Below, in pieces: positions 1-7,678 of a stretch of DNA of 8,969 bases. The stretch spans positions 1 through 8,969 of the forward strand of contig CAIVEA010000748.1 of assembly GCA_903904765.1 (NCBI GenBank), read 5' to 3'. Under the pieces are notes generated by a model. That model ran no database searches. It saw only the letters and a list, made by a program, of their open reading frames with translations, and was not told the origin of the DNA. This stretch comes from an uncultured Chloroflexota bacterium (GTDB taxonomy: Bacteria > Chloroflexota > Anaerolineae > Aggregatilineales > Phototrophicaceae). Positions within the stretch are counted from its first letter, which is position 1, and every line of letters begins with the position of its first letter. A program made the position numbers and the translations under genes.

Positions 1-1
1 C

Positions 2-631
2 ATCGCTGATGACGGTTGGTTCGATGGCAACCTCGAAACCTATTTCACCTACGGCTGGAACGAACAGTTCACCGCCCTCGCCAGCAAAGAAGCGGCGATG
101 ATGATGATCGGCACATGGGGCTTCCGGGGCGCAGGGGAGTTCTTCAAGGACTCGGGTTCGGACTGGGACTGGGTTTCGATCCCGCCGTTCTCGGACATGG
201 CTGGCGAATATAACTACATGCTGGCAACGGGCAGCACCCTATCGGTCAACGGTCAGTCGAAGAACCCCGAAGCTGCCGTCGCCGTTCTGGACTTCCTGTT
301 CAGCGACCCGGCTCGCGTTCTGCAAATCGCCTCCGGCTACAGCTACGGTGAATTCGTTGTGCCGCTGCACTTCAAGGCATCGGACTTCCCCGAAGGCACC
401 GACCCCCGCATCTCGCGCTTCTATGAGGACTTCGCCGCTGTCACTGGTGCAGGCCGCGTGGGTTACACCACATGGACGTTCTGGCCGGCGGACTCCGATG
501 TTCAGCTGTGGAAGGAAATCGAACAGGTGTGGTACGGTGAACTGAGCGTGGAAGACTATCTGGCCGCGCATCAGGCCACATGGGACGAAGCCCGCGCCGC
601 AGGCAAGACTCTGCCCATCCCGGCACGCTAA
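2..631 (+). CDS. Sugar ABC transporter substrate-binding protein, family 1 (C-terminal part, 5' truncated by window edge)
   Basis: This is an extracellular solute-binding protein of a carbohydrate ABC importer (CUT1 type). It captures the sugar outside the membrane and delivers it to the two permeases encoded next. Only the last 209 residues are present; the frame is open from base 2 and the signal peptide and N-lobe lie upstream. Visible family signatures are the run EAAMMMIGTWG, where a tryptophan/glycine turn follows a hydrophobic strand, and later YNYMLATGSTLSVNG followed by KNPEAAVAVLDFLFSD, the usual C-lobe stretch before the helix that packs residues near the hinge. The C-terminal helices (LWKEIEQVWYGELSVEDYL, then a QATWDEAR segment) also match the family. 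The following permease genes support the call. The specific sugar cannot be told from this part. I am sure of the family and unsure of the ligand. Confidence 0.9.
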   Translation: MADDGWFDGNLETYFTYGWNEQFTALASKEAAMMMIGTWGFRGAGEFFKDSGSDWDWVSIPPFSDMAGEYNYMLATGSTLSVNGQSKNPEAAVAVLDFLFSDPARVLQIASGYSYGEFVVPLHFKASDFPEGTDPRISRFYEDFAAVTGAGRVGYTTWTFWPADSDVQLWKEIEQVWYGELSVEDYLAAHQATWDEARAAGKTLPIPAR

Positions 632-649
632 TCCGCGTTACAATGCACA

Positions 650-681
650 GGGAGGCCGCACCCGCGACCTCCCTTCTGTTT
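650..681 (+). terminator. Intercistronic stem-loop after the binding-protein gene (attenuator or mRNA stabiliser)
   Basis: Bases 650-659 pair with 664-673 (GGGAGG with CCTCCC, one C:A mismatch, then CGC with GCG) around a 4-nt ACCC loop. A T-rich but interrupted tail (ttctgttt) follows. The hairpin begins 18 nt after the binding-protein stop and ends 39 nt before the first permease start. Hairpins at this place in sugar ABC operons commonly make the binding protein more abundant than the permeases, by partial termination or by blocking 3' decay. That role is inferred here; the stem itself is visible. Confidence 0.6.
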
Positions 682-712
682 CTCAGCCACTACCCTCTCA
701 TCAGGAGTGAGC

Positions 713-1648
713 ATGAATTCATTCATCGCCAATGACGGCGCAGTTGCACCTACAAGGCAGCCCACTCCGTCATCCAAGCACGGCCTCCGCAATGTCCTCG
801 GACGATGGGCATTCATCATGCCGCTGATCGTCCTCAATCTGATCGTCATCATCATCCCATCCATCTTCGGGTTGCTGCTGGCCTTCACCGATTGGTCAGG
901 TTACGGGCCGATCAACTTTATCGGCACTGCCAATTTCACCAAACTATTTCAAGACAAGATTTTCTTTCAGTCCTTGACGCACAACCTCGTCTGGACGGCT
1001 TTCTTCCTGACAATCCCGATTGCAGTTGGGTTGCTGGGCGCATACCTGCTATCGGGCATCAAACGCGGACAAATGTTCTTCCGCATCGCCTATTTCCTGC
1101 CGTATGTGATCGCCAGCGTGGTCAACGCGCAGCTCTGGCGGCAGTTATTACACCCGCGAGTGGGCATCGGCCCGCTGCTGGCGCAAAATGGAATCACGTT
1201 TCTGGATTTCCCCATCTTCGGCACCAGCGAAACCTCGCTGATGGGCGTGGCCTTCGTGGATGCGTGGCATTTCTGGGGCTTTCTGGTCATCCTGTACCTG
1301 TCCGCCATGACTGCGGTGGATGTCGAACTCTACGAAGTGGCGCGGTTGGACGGTGCAACCCGCTTTCAACAGTTCCGCTACGTCACCCTGCCCAGCATCC
1401 GCCCCACGCTGGTGTTCACCATCCTCATGATTACCATCTGGTCATCGCTGGTATTCGATTACGTGTACATCATGACGAACGGTGGCCCTGCCAATTCGTC
1501 CGAAGTGATGGGGACTTACCTGTATCAGCACGCCTTTGACCGCTTCGATGTGGGCTATGCGGCCTCCATCGGCGTAATGATGAGCCTGTGGGCAATGATC
1601 GCGGTGGCTGGTTTCGTCATCCTGCGCCGCAGAGGATGGGATATCTAA
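713..1648 (+). CDS. Carbohydrate ABC transporter permease, MalF/UgpA type
   Basis: This is an inner-membrane permease subunit of a CUT1 sugar importer, 311 residues with about six hydrophobic segments after a short polar N-terminus. The first membrane segment is at about residues 32-58. The EAA loop that docks on the ATPase is at about residues 206-227: YEVARLDGA, then the invariant glycine, then VTLP about nine residues later. I chose the ATG at 713 because AGGAG at 703-707 precedes it by 5 nt. A GTG two codons earlier (707) would overlap that ribosome-binding site. The gene is followed after 1 nt by the second permease and preceded by the binding protein, so it belongs to one transport operon. 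Family and role are certain; the substrate is unknown. Confidence 0.95.
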   Translation: MNSFIANDGAVAPTRQPTPSSKHGLRNVLGRWAFIMPLIVLNLIVIIIPSIFGLLLAFTDWSGYGPINFIGTANFTKLFQDKIFFQSLTHNLVWTAFFLTIPIAVGLLGAYLLSGIKRGQMFFRIAYFLPYVIASVVNAQLWRQLLHPRVGIGPLLAQNGITFLDFPIFGTSETSLMGVAFVDAWHFWGFLVILYLSAMTAVDVELYEVARLDGATRFQQFRYVTLPSIRPTLVFTILMITIWSSLVFDYVYIMTNGGPANSSEVMGTYLYQHAFDRFDVGYAASIGVMMSLWAMIAVAGFVILRRRGWDI

Positions 1649-1649
1649 T

Positions 1650-2483
1650 ATGCTCAAGAAACAACGTGTGCAATCCAGCTTGCCCAACTACATTGTGCTG
1701 ACGGCACTGGCACTGTTCGCCATTGTGCCGATCGTCATCCTGTTCATGAACTCGGTAAAATCTACCGTCGAAATCGGCAAAAACCCGATTGGCTTCCCGC
1801 AGGAAATCCTGTGGGAGAACTTCCCGAATGCGTGGGAAAAAGGCGGCTATGCCGATACGGTTCGCAACAGCGTCATTCTGGTCAGTTCCACCATCGCTGG
1901 ATCGCTGACCATTGCGGGGCTGGCGGCTTATGCGCTGGCACGCCTCAAGCTGCGCGGGTCGGGGCTGATCGCGTTCTACTTTCTGGTGGGGACGAGCGTG
2001 CCACCGCAGTTGTTCATGGTGCCATTGTTCGTGATGTGGCGACAGGTCGGCCTCATCAATACACATCTCGGCCTCATCATCATCTACTGCGGGCTGTACT
2101 CACCCTTCGCCACTTACCTGCTGCGCTCTTATATGGTTGGACTCCCGGAAGAATTCATCGAGGCAGCACGCATTGACGGCGCAAGCAATATGCAGGTGTT
2201 CACCAAAATCATCCTGCCTCTGTCGTGGCCGGGCTTCATGACCGCCGGTCTGGTGATCGGCCTGAACGTGTGGAACGAATTCCTGTTCGCCCTCACCTTC
2301 CTGCAAGACCCGACCTACAAACCCATCGCCACCAGCCTATTCGCCTTTCAGGGACGCTTCAGCCGCGACTGGGGGCTGACCAGCGCCGGATCGGTAATTA
2401 TGGTGCTGCCTGTCATCATTCTATTCTTGCTATTACAGCGCCGCTTCATCGAAGGCCTTACCGCCGGCGGCCTGAAGGGTTAA
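1650..2483 (+). CDS. Carbohydrate ABC transporter permease, MalG/UgpE type
   Basis: This is the second membrane subunit of the same importer, 277 residues, the usual length for MalG-type partners. The first hydrophobic helix is at about residues 14-34. A periplasmic stretch with the ENFPNAW element typical of this subunit follows (about 56-62), then further helices. The EAA loop is well kept at about 167-190: PEEFIEAARIDGA, the key glycine at 177, and ILP at 188-190. The ATG lies 1 nt after the stop of the first permease, so the two are translationally coupled. Only a weak purine stretch (AGAGGA, 1631-1636) lies upstream. The pair would form the heterodimeric channel. No ATP-binding subunit is encoded nearby, so a shared ATPase elsewhere in the genome is inferred. 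Confidence 0.95.
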   Translation: MLKKQRVQSSLPNYIVLTALALFAIVPIVILFMNSVKSTVEIGKNPIGFPQEILWENFPNAWEKGGYADTVRNSVILVSSTIAGSLTIAGLAAYALARLKLRGSGLIAFYFLVGTSVPPQLFMVPLFVMWRQVGLINTHLGLIIIYCGLYSPFATYLLRSYMVGLPEEFIEAARIDGASNMQVFTKIILPLSWPGFMTAGLVIGLNVWNEFLFALTFLQDPTYKPIATSLFAFQGRFSRDWGLTSAGSVIMVLPVIILFLLLQRRFIEGLTAGGLKG

Positions 2484-2487
2484 CCAC

Positions 2488-4569
2488 ATGACCACCATAC
2501 CGAATGATTATCTAGAGCGCGTATATGCCGGCGTGCTAGGCAAACTAATCGGCGTATATCTGGGTCGGCCTTTTGAGGGCTGGTCGTATGAAAAGATCAT
2601 GGCGCAACTGGGCGAAATCACGAATTACGTCCATGAACGCCTGAACAAGCCGCTGATCGTGACCGATGACGACATCTCCGGCACGTTCACCTTCCTGCGG
2701 GCGCTGCCCGATCACGGCTACAGCCGCGACCTGACCGCCGCGCAAATCGGTCACACATGGCTGAACTACCTGATCGAACGGCGCACCATTCTGTGGTGGG
2801 GCGGCAAAGGCAACTCCACCGAACACACCGCCTACATGCGGCTGAAGCAGGGCATCGAAGCGCCCGACAGCGGCTCGATTGCCACCAACGGCAAAATCGT
2901 GGCGGAGCAGATCGGGGCGCAAATCTTCATTGACGGTTGGGCGATGGTCGCCCCCGGCGATCCGGCCTTAGCTGCCGACCTCGCCCGTCGCGCTGCCAGC
3001 GTCAGCCACGATGGTGAAGCCATCTACGGCGCGCAGGTGATCGCGGTGATGGAGGCGCTGGCCTTCGTAGAAAGCGACCTGAACAAGCTACTGGATGCTG
3101 CACTGACGTTTATCCCCGCCGACTCGACCATCACCCGCATGATTGGCGATATTCGCGGCTGGCACAAGCAAGAACCGGACTGGCGTAAAGCGCGGGCGTT
3201 GCTGGAAGCCAACTACGGCTACGACAAATACGGCGGCGTGTGCCACATGGTTCCCAATCACGGACTGATTATCCTCAGCCTGCTGTATGGAGAGGACGAT
3301 TTCAACAAATCGCTGATGATCGTCAACACCTCCGGCTGGGACACCGACTGCAACTCCGGCAACGTGGGCTGCCTGCTGGGGATCAAAAACGGGCTGGCGA
3401 CACTGGAAGGTAAAGTGGACTGGCGCGGGCCGGTGGCTGACCGCATGTACATCTCCAGCGCGGATGGCGGACGCTCGATCACCGATGCGCTCACCGAAAG
3501 CGTGCATATCGTGAACACAGGCCGCCAACTGGCCGGCCTCGCGCCGCAAGCGCCCAAACAGGGGGCACGTTTCCACTTCGACCAAGCGGGTGCGGTGCAG
3601 GGCTTCCAGTCCAGCGAAGGCAGCGTGATGCTGGAAAATGTGGTGGGACACAGTGCGCTTGGCTCGCGCAGTCTGGCGCTGCACTGTCAGGGCGTGTCCG
3701 CGCCGGTCATCATCAGCACACTCACGGCGATGCCAGCGGATATTGGCGCGCCCCCACCCTACGACATGGCGGTTTCGCCCACGCTGTACCCCACGCAGAC
3801 CGTCCGCGCCACCCTGAGCGCCGACAGCAGCAACCGCCAACCGATCAGCGGACGGCTTGTGGTTTCTGCCTATGACGCACTCGATCAACCGATTACTCGC
3901 ACTGGCCCGGCCTTCAGCGCCGCGCCGGGAGCAACGCTCGAAACTGCATGGACGCTGGATAGCGATTTAATTTCGCCCATCGTGCGCGTCGGGCTTCAGT
4001 TGGACGAACACGCGGAAGGTACACTATACCTCGACACGCTGACATGGGACGGCATGCCCACGCTCACCCTCAAGCGTCCGGGCAAGAACAGCCTGCGTTG
4101 GCGCGAAGCGTGGGTGAGCGCGATGGATCACTTCGATCCATTCTGGTACGAATCGTTCCGCGTGGCGCACAACAGCGGACGTGGCATGGTCATTCAAGGC
4201 ACACGCGAATGGCGCGACTATCAAGTATCCGCCGACATCATCCCGCACATGATTGACGCGGGCGGCCTCGGCATCCGTGTGCAGGGGATGCGCCGCTATT
4301 ACGCGCTGCTCATCACCCGCAACCGCAAAATCCGGCTGGTGAAGATGCTCTCGAAGGAAACGGTGCTAGCAGAAGCCGATTTCGCATGGAACGAGGAAGA
4401 AACGATCTCGTTGCGCGTGTCCGCCGAGGGCAACCGCCTGCGGGGATGGGCGAACGGTCAACTGGTGCTGGATGTGACCGACAACGACCAACCGCTGCTG
4501 GGAGGCGGGGCGGCGCTGGTGTGCGAGGACGGCAGCCTTTCGACGGACGAGGTGTGCGTCGCGCCGTAA
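2488..4569 (+). CDS. ADP-ribosylglycohydrolase-family protein with C-terminal beta-sandwich and concanavalin-like domains
   Basis: The N-terminal ~340 residues have the all-helical ADP-ribosylglycohydrolase (DraG/ARH) fold, which in known members uses two Mg2+ or Mn2+ ions to cleave N- or O-glycosidic bonds to ADP-ribose. Visible metal-site motifs are E30 in a GRPFEG segment, T59-D60-D61-D62 (VTDDDISGT), HDGE at 174-177, and GWDTDCNSG with D285 and D287. The residue after D287 is Cys288, where characterised enzymes usually have Thr. Residues ~355-525 look like a beta-sandwich linker. Residues ~545-690 resemble a LamG/concanavalin-like jelly roll (WRDYQVSADI, GIRVQG, GWANGQLVLDV), often carbohydrate-linked. 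At 693 residues it is about twice the length of a plain DraG protein. No signal peptide is visible, so it should be cytoplasmic. It starts 4 nt after the permease stop with GAAGGG at 2474-2479 as ribosome-binding site. The operon position argues for processing an imported glycoside rather than protein de-ADP-ribosylation; this is inference. Confidence 0.85.
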   Translation: MTTIPNDYLERVYAGVLGKLIGVYLGRPFEGWSYEKIMAQLGEITNYVHERLNKPLIVTDDDISGTFTFLRALPDHGYSRDLTAAQIGHTWLNYLIERRTILWWGGKGNSTEHTAYMRLKQGIEAPDSGSIATNGKIVAEQIGAQIFIDGWAMVAPGDPALAADLARRAASVSHDGEAIYGAQVIAVMEALAFVESDLNKLLDAALTFIPADSTITRMIGDIRGWHKQEPDWRKARALLEANYGYDKYGGVCHMVPNHGLIILSLLYGEDDFNKSLMIVNTSGWDTDCNSGNVGCLLGIKNGLATLEGKVDWRGPVADRMYISSADGGRSITDALTESVHIVNTGRQLAGLAPQAPKQGARFHFDQAGAVQGFQSSEGSVMLENVVGHSALGSRSLALHCQGVSAPVIISTLTAMPADIGAPPPYDMAVSPTLYPTQTVRATLSADSSNRQPISGRLVVSAYDALDQPITRTGPAFSAAPGATLETAWTLDSDLISPIVRVGLQLDEHAEGTLYLDTLTWDGMPTLTLKRPGKNSLRWREAWVSAMDHFDPFWYESFRVAHNSGRGMVIQGTREWRDYQVSADIIPHMIDAGGLGIRVQGMRRYYALLITRNRKIRLVKMLSKETVLAEADFAWNEEETISLRVSAEGNRLRGWANGQLVLDVTDNDQPLLGGGAALVCEDGSLSTDEVCVAP

Positions 4570-4599
4570 ACCGCCACGACAACTGATAAAAGACGATAA

Positions 4600-4633
4600 A
4601 AGAAGGGTGCATTGTGCGCCCTTCTTTATTTTT
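4600..4633 (+). terminator. Intrinsic terminator closing the sugar-uptake operon
   Basis: A 12-bp stem pairs 4600-4611 with 4615-4626 (one T:G wobble, GGG/CCC core), with a 3-nt TTG loop and a run of T residues (ttatttttc) from 4625. It begins 31 nt after the glycohydrolase stop. The A-rich left flank pairs with the T tail, so it may also work weakly for transcription from the right. This is the clearest terminator in the window. It also rules out starting the next gene at the TTG at 4612, which lies in the loop. Confidence 0.9.
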
Positions 4634-4661
4634 CTACTCCACTCCAAAAGACGATTCAACT

Positions 4662-4667
4662 TATAAT
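4662..4667 (+). promoter_or_regulatory. Candidate -10 box (TATAAT) for the secreted-protein gene
   Basis: A perfect TATAAT hexamer lies between the operon terminator and the start codon at 4705, giving a leader of about 30 nt. I see no good -35 hexamer at 16-18 nt spacing (bases 4638-4645 read tccactcc), so the promoter may depend on an activator or use a nonstandard -35. Between it and the gene is an imperfect direct repeat, TTTACGCACTTA (4681-4692) and TTTACGCTTA (4696-4705). Confidence 0.45.
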
Positions 4668-4704
4668 GAACGTAATCCAATTTACGCACTTAGGATTTAC
4701 GCTT

Positions 4705-6372
4705 ATGACACCACGGTTTCTCAAAAAACTCCCTTTGCTGCTGTTCGTCCTGCCCTTGATGCTGGCGCTGGCAACCTCGGTGGCACAGGATAACGCCTGT
4801 GATGCCATCGTCCAGCAAGCATTGAGCAGTTTGGGACAGAACTGTGATTTGATGGATCGTAACAGCGCCTGCTACGGCTTCAACAAACTGGGCGCGACCT
4901 TCAATCAGGTACAGGCGGACGACTTCTTCACCCGCGTCAGTGACCGCACTCCGCTGAACATCGTGGATACCATCACCTCCACCCCGCTGGATACCACCAA
5001 CAATACATGGGGTGTGGCGGTGATGAAGGTACAGGCCAACGTCCCCAACTCGTTACCCGGTCAGGCGGTAACGTTCGTGCTGCTCGGCGATGCACAGGTT
5101 CGCAACGATGTATCGCCTGCCGATGCCTTCACTCCTGCCGACGGCGTGGATGTGAGCGCCATCGGCAGCGTGAATATCCGCAGCGCCCCCAGCACCCGCG
5201 CCAACGTCCTCGGCAGTGTGCCGAATGGCACGGTGCTGCCCGCCGATGGGCGCAGCGCGGATGGCGAATGGCTGCGGGTGCTGTTCAACGCCTCGCCAGC
5301 GTGGATTAATCGCAGTCTGGTGAACGCGCCGGATGCCGCCGACAGCCTGCCCGTCATCACTTCTGAACTGCGAACCCCCATGCAGGCCTTCTATGTAACA
5401 ACAGGCATAGGGTCATCGGTCAATTGCAACAAAGCGCCTGATGTGCTGATGGTACAGGGACCTGACCACATGAAGGTGAACCTGACCGTCAACGGCGCAG
5501 ATGTGCAGATCGGCTCGACCATCGTCATCCGCAGCCAACGTGTCACGTTGCGCGACATTCTGAACAACGAAGAACTCATGAAGCAGTTCAGGGAAGAACT
5601 GGGGGGGCTGTCTCTGCCCGATGATCTGGATTGCAACCTGAGCCAATTATTCGTGGTGGATGGGCAAGCCGATGTGAATGACGACACGCTCACCTTGCCA
5701 ACAGGCTTCACCGCCCGTTCGCTGGATTGCGGTGGCGCAGATCGCACCAGTAGTTTCCGCAGTTTCTGGGGTGGCTTGCGCCCGATGACACAGGAAGAAC
5801 TGAACGAACTGAAGGTGCTGGAAAACATTCCACCCGAATTGCTGGATTATCCGATTCATGTCCCCACGCAGGGCGAAATTCAGGAAATCGTGAATGCCCT
5901 CGGGGGTGGCGGTGGCGCAGCGACCACTGGCGAAGTGGGCAATCCGGCAGAATGCAGCAACCTGCGCCCCACATCCCCGCTGGGCGGAATACCGGGCGGT
6001 CAAGTGACTTTCTACTGGGATGGAATCGCAAAAGCGACCAGCTACACGGTGCGCGTGTATGACAGCGGCGGGCAGGTGGCCGAATATTCGACTAGCGCCC
6101 CTCAAACCAACGTCACAGGCACACCGGGCGGCACAGGCGCGATGTACTGGGATGTGTCGGCCTACATTGACGGGCGCTTGGCCTGCACCAGCGCCCGCGC
6201 TTCCGGCGTGCGCGATACGGTTTACAGTACAGCGATTCCACCCACAGCGGCCTATGTCACCACCTGTGTCAACACCTTTGTTGACCCGTATGCGTGCGTT
6301 TCGCCTTGCACGTTGGGCGCAACCTGTGGCACGTATCCCGGGAAAGAATTCCTTTGCACCTGTCCAGCATAG
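4705..6372 (+). CDS. Secreted SH3b-domain protein with FN3-like segment and truncated EGF-like tail
   Basis: This is an exported 555-residue protein of unknown function. The ATG at 4705 is preceded by TAGGA (4691-4695) and gives a typical signal peptide: basic MTPRFLKK, hydrophobic core to ~22, likely cleavage after Ser-Val-Ala at 25-27. The frame is open further upstream to 4612, but that lies inside the operon terminator. Residues ~30-56 hold a cysteine-containing helical region (C32, C47, C56). Residues ~147-207 form a bacterial SH3b domain (VNIRSAPST, VLGSVPNGT, GEWLRVLF, AWINRSLV), which in other proteins binds cell-wall or peptide ligands. Residues ~255-330 look like another beta-rich module. 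After a Gly-rich linker (~399-404) comes an FN3-like segment (~417-500: VTFYWDGIAKATSYTVRVYD). The last 35 residues carry six cysteines in an EGF-like arrangement. A surface or envelope role is likely; the exact function is not recognisable. Confidence 0.85.
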   Translation: MTPRFLKKLPLLLFVLPLMLALATSVAQDNACDAIVQQALSSLGQNCDLMDRNSACYGFNKLGATFNQVQADDFFTRVSDRTPLNIVDTITSTPLDTTNNTWGVAVMKVQANVPNSLPGQAVTFVLLGDAQVRNDVSPADAFTPADGVDVSAIGSVNIRSAPSTRANVLGSVPNGTVLPADGRSADGEWLRVLFNASPAWINRSLVNAPDAADSLPVITSELRTPMQAFYVTTGIGSSVNCNKAPDVLMVQGPDHMKVNLTVNGADVQIGSTIVIRSQRVTLRDILNNEELMKQFREELGGLSLPDDLDCNLSQLFVVDGQADVNDDTLTLPTGFTARSLDCGGADRTSSFRSFWGGLRPMTQEELNELKVLENIPPELLDYPIHVPTQGEIQEIVNALGGGGGAATTGEVGNPAECSNLRPTSPLGGIPGGQVTFYWDGIAKATSYTVRVYDSGGQVAEYSTSAPQTNVTGTPGGTGAMYWDVSAYIDGRLACTSARASGVRDTVYSTAIPPTAAYVTTCVNTFVDPYACVSPCTLGATCGTYPGKEFLCTCPA

Positions 6373-6379
6373 GGAAATG

Positions 6380-6431
6380 CCCTCACCACGCACCTCTCTC
6401 CCAACCGCTGAGTACAGCTAGGAGAGGGGTG
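6380..6431 (+). repeat. Short hairpin-forming intergenic repeat, copy 1 (R1)
   Basis: The segment begins ccctcacc and contains an 11-bp stem, 6391-6401 pairing with 6421-6431 (CACCTCTCTCC with GGAGAGGGGTG, one wobble), around a 19-nt loop with a small inner GCT/AGC pairing. Its reverse complement matches 8543-8593 at roughly 43 of 51 positions by hand alignment. It lies 7 nt after the secreted-protein stop and between convergent genes, so it may act as a bidirectional terminator, although no T tract follows. Confidence 0.75.
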
Positions 6432-6442
6432 CTATATGGGGA

Positions 6443-6475
6443 TTTGTAGGAACGACACAGGCTATGTCCTACGAA
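6443..6475. repeat. Inverted repeat in the convergent intergenic region
   Basis: Bases 6443-6451 (TTTGTAGGA) pair with 6467-6475 (TCCTACGAA), one T:G wobble, around a 15-nt spacer. It sits between the two convergent genes and is separate from the neighbouring R1 hairpin. It could be a second terminator-type hairpin or a remnant of a mobile-element end. The rest of 6476-6532 shows nothing I recognise. Confidence 0.4.
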
Positions 6476-6532
6476 AGAGGGTGCATTTCAAGCGAAAAGA
6501 GTGCGTCACAGGCTCTACGGTTCGGAGGCGGG

Positions 6533-7678
6533 TCAACGCGCCTGCCTCCACCGCCCTTTGACCGCCGCGCCCACGCGCAACACTCCGGCACGGCAAGGCT
6601 GCTCCACCACTTCGTAGAACAACGCGCTCATCAGGCACAGGCTTATCAGCACGAAGGGCAGCGCCAATACATGCTGTGGATTAATCGCCGCCACTACCAG
6701 CGCCGCCAGCGGTGTGGCCTGTAGCAGATACAGCGCATACGAGATGCGCCCCAGATAAACTGGCAGACGCAGGCTCAAAAGACGCGAAAACGGGGCGCTA
6801 GTGCGGGTCAGCGCCAGAATCAAGCAGGCGGCCATGAACGCGATCAGCGGGTTCAGCCCCCACGCCGCCTCCAACCCGCCCGCCGCGTTCATCACCATTT
6901 GCAACCCGAACAGCCCCAGCAACCCGACGACGAACAGCGCCGTCGCCGCCGCGTCCGGCAGGGGGACAGCCCACAGTTTGCGCCCGTAGCGCAGGTATAG
7001 CAGCCCGGCGAAAATGCCGATGCAGAAATCCACCCCACGCCCGAACACACTGTACCCCGCCATCACGAACAGGTTATCCATAAAGCCGTAAGGGGCGTTC
7101 AGGCCGAGCGCGGGCGACAATCGCGTGAGCAACCACCCTATCCCCCACAGCGCCCCCGCCCACAACACCAGCCCGCGCAACACCCGCCATAGTGAACGCC
7201 GATGCGGTACGCACGAGTGCAAAATCAGCGGTGCGATCAGGTAGAACGATTCTTCCACCGAGAGCGACCACGCCACGATGATTCCGCTGAGCGCGATCTG
7301 GCTGAAATAAGATTGCGTGAGCGTCCAGTTCATGAACGGGGCGGGCGTGTAGGTCTGATAGGGGGTGAGCGCATCCACCAGCAGCGTGAGACCCAGCAGC
7401 ACCCAGTACAGCGGCAGGATGCGTGCCCCACGCCGCAGGAAATAGTCGAAGGTCGAGAAGCGTCCTTCCACGAAAGCGGGGAAGTAGCGCAGCGCCAGCA
7501 AGAAACCGGACAGCGTGAAGAAGATCGTCACCCCGGCGTGGCCTTCAATCACGATGCTCTGCCACGCCTGTGATGCGCGTCCATAATGAATGCCGCTGTA
7601 ATGGGTGAGGAACACCAGCAGTGCCGCCCCGAAACGTAGCGCCGTCAAGGGGCGTATTTCGTGACCCTCATCCCCCAC
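6533..7678 (-). CDS. Membrane acyltransferase, acyltransferase-3 (OafA-like) family
   Basis: This is a multi-pass membrane enzyme that would transfer an acyl group (typically acetyl) to a surface sugar or related acceptor. From the GTG at 7678 it has 381 residues and about ten hydrophobic segments. Family motifs occur in order: R15-x10-H26 in the first helix (LRFGAALLVFLTH), the proposed catalytic Arg/His pair; FFTLSGF at 53-59; RRGARILPLYW at 82-92; and WSLSVEESFYL at 137-147. I chose the GTG at 7678 because AGGGAG lies 6 nt upstream and the protein then begins just before the conserved first helix. An upstream in-frame GTG at 7771 would add 31 residues encoded mostly by repeat R3 and has only a poor ribosome-binding site. 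It probably shares a transcript with the TetR gene upstream. The C-terminal ~20 residues are basic. The substrate is unknown. Confidence 0.9.
   Translation of the reverse strand: MGDEGHEIRPLTALRFGAALLVFLTHYSGIHYGRASQAWQSIVIEGHAGVTIFFTLSGFLLALRYFPAFVEGRFSTFDYFLRRGARILPLYWVLLGLTLLVDALTPYQTYTPAPFMNWTLTQSYFSQIALSGIIVAWSLSVEESFYLIAPLILHSCVPHRRSLWRVLRGLVLWAGALWGIGWLLTRLSPALGLNAPYGFMDNLFVMAGYSVFGRGVDFCIGIFAGLLYLRYGRKLWAVPLPDAAATALFVVGLLGLFGLQMVMNAAGGLEAAWGLNPLIAFMAACLILALTRTSAPFSRLLSLRLPVYLGRISYALYLLQATPLAALVVAAINPQHVLALPFVLISLCLMSALFYEVVEQPCRAGVLRVGAAVKGRWRQAR

Noticed and set aside
3088..3888. Long minus-strand frame (266 codons) opposite the glycohydrolase gene
   Set aside because: It is antisense to a gene with clear family motifs, has a His/Arg/Val-rich composition typical of shadow frames in GC-rich DNA, and shows no motif or ribosome-binding site.
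4612..4704. Upstream start (TTG 4612 or ATG 4666) for the secreted protein
   Set aside because: 4612 lies in the terminator loop and 4666 overlaps the TATAAT box. The ATG at 4705 has a ribosome-binding site and begins a proper signal peptide.
5584..5612. Run of seven G (ggggggg) in the secreted-protein gene as a possible frameshift site
   Set aside because: The frame is continuous on both sides with consistent domain content, so no frameshift needs to be assumed.
5647..6393. Minus-strand frame (248 codons) opposite the secreted-protein gene
   Set aside because: The opposite strand encodes a signal peptide, an SH3b domain and an FN3-like module; the minus frame looks like a compositional shadow.
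5303..6689. 13-nt match gtggattaatcgc at about 5303 and 6677
   Set aside because: It is short, lies in two unrelated coding contexts and has no extended similarity, so it is most likely chance.
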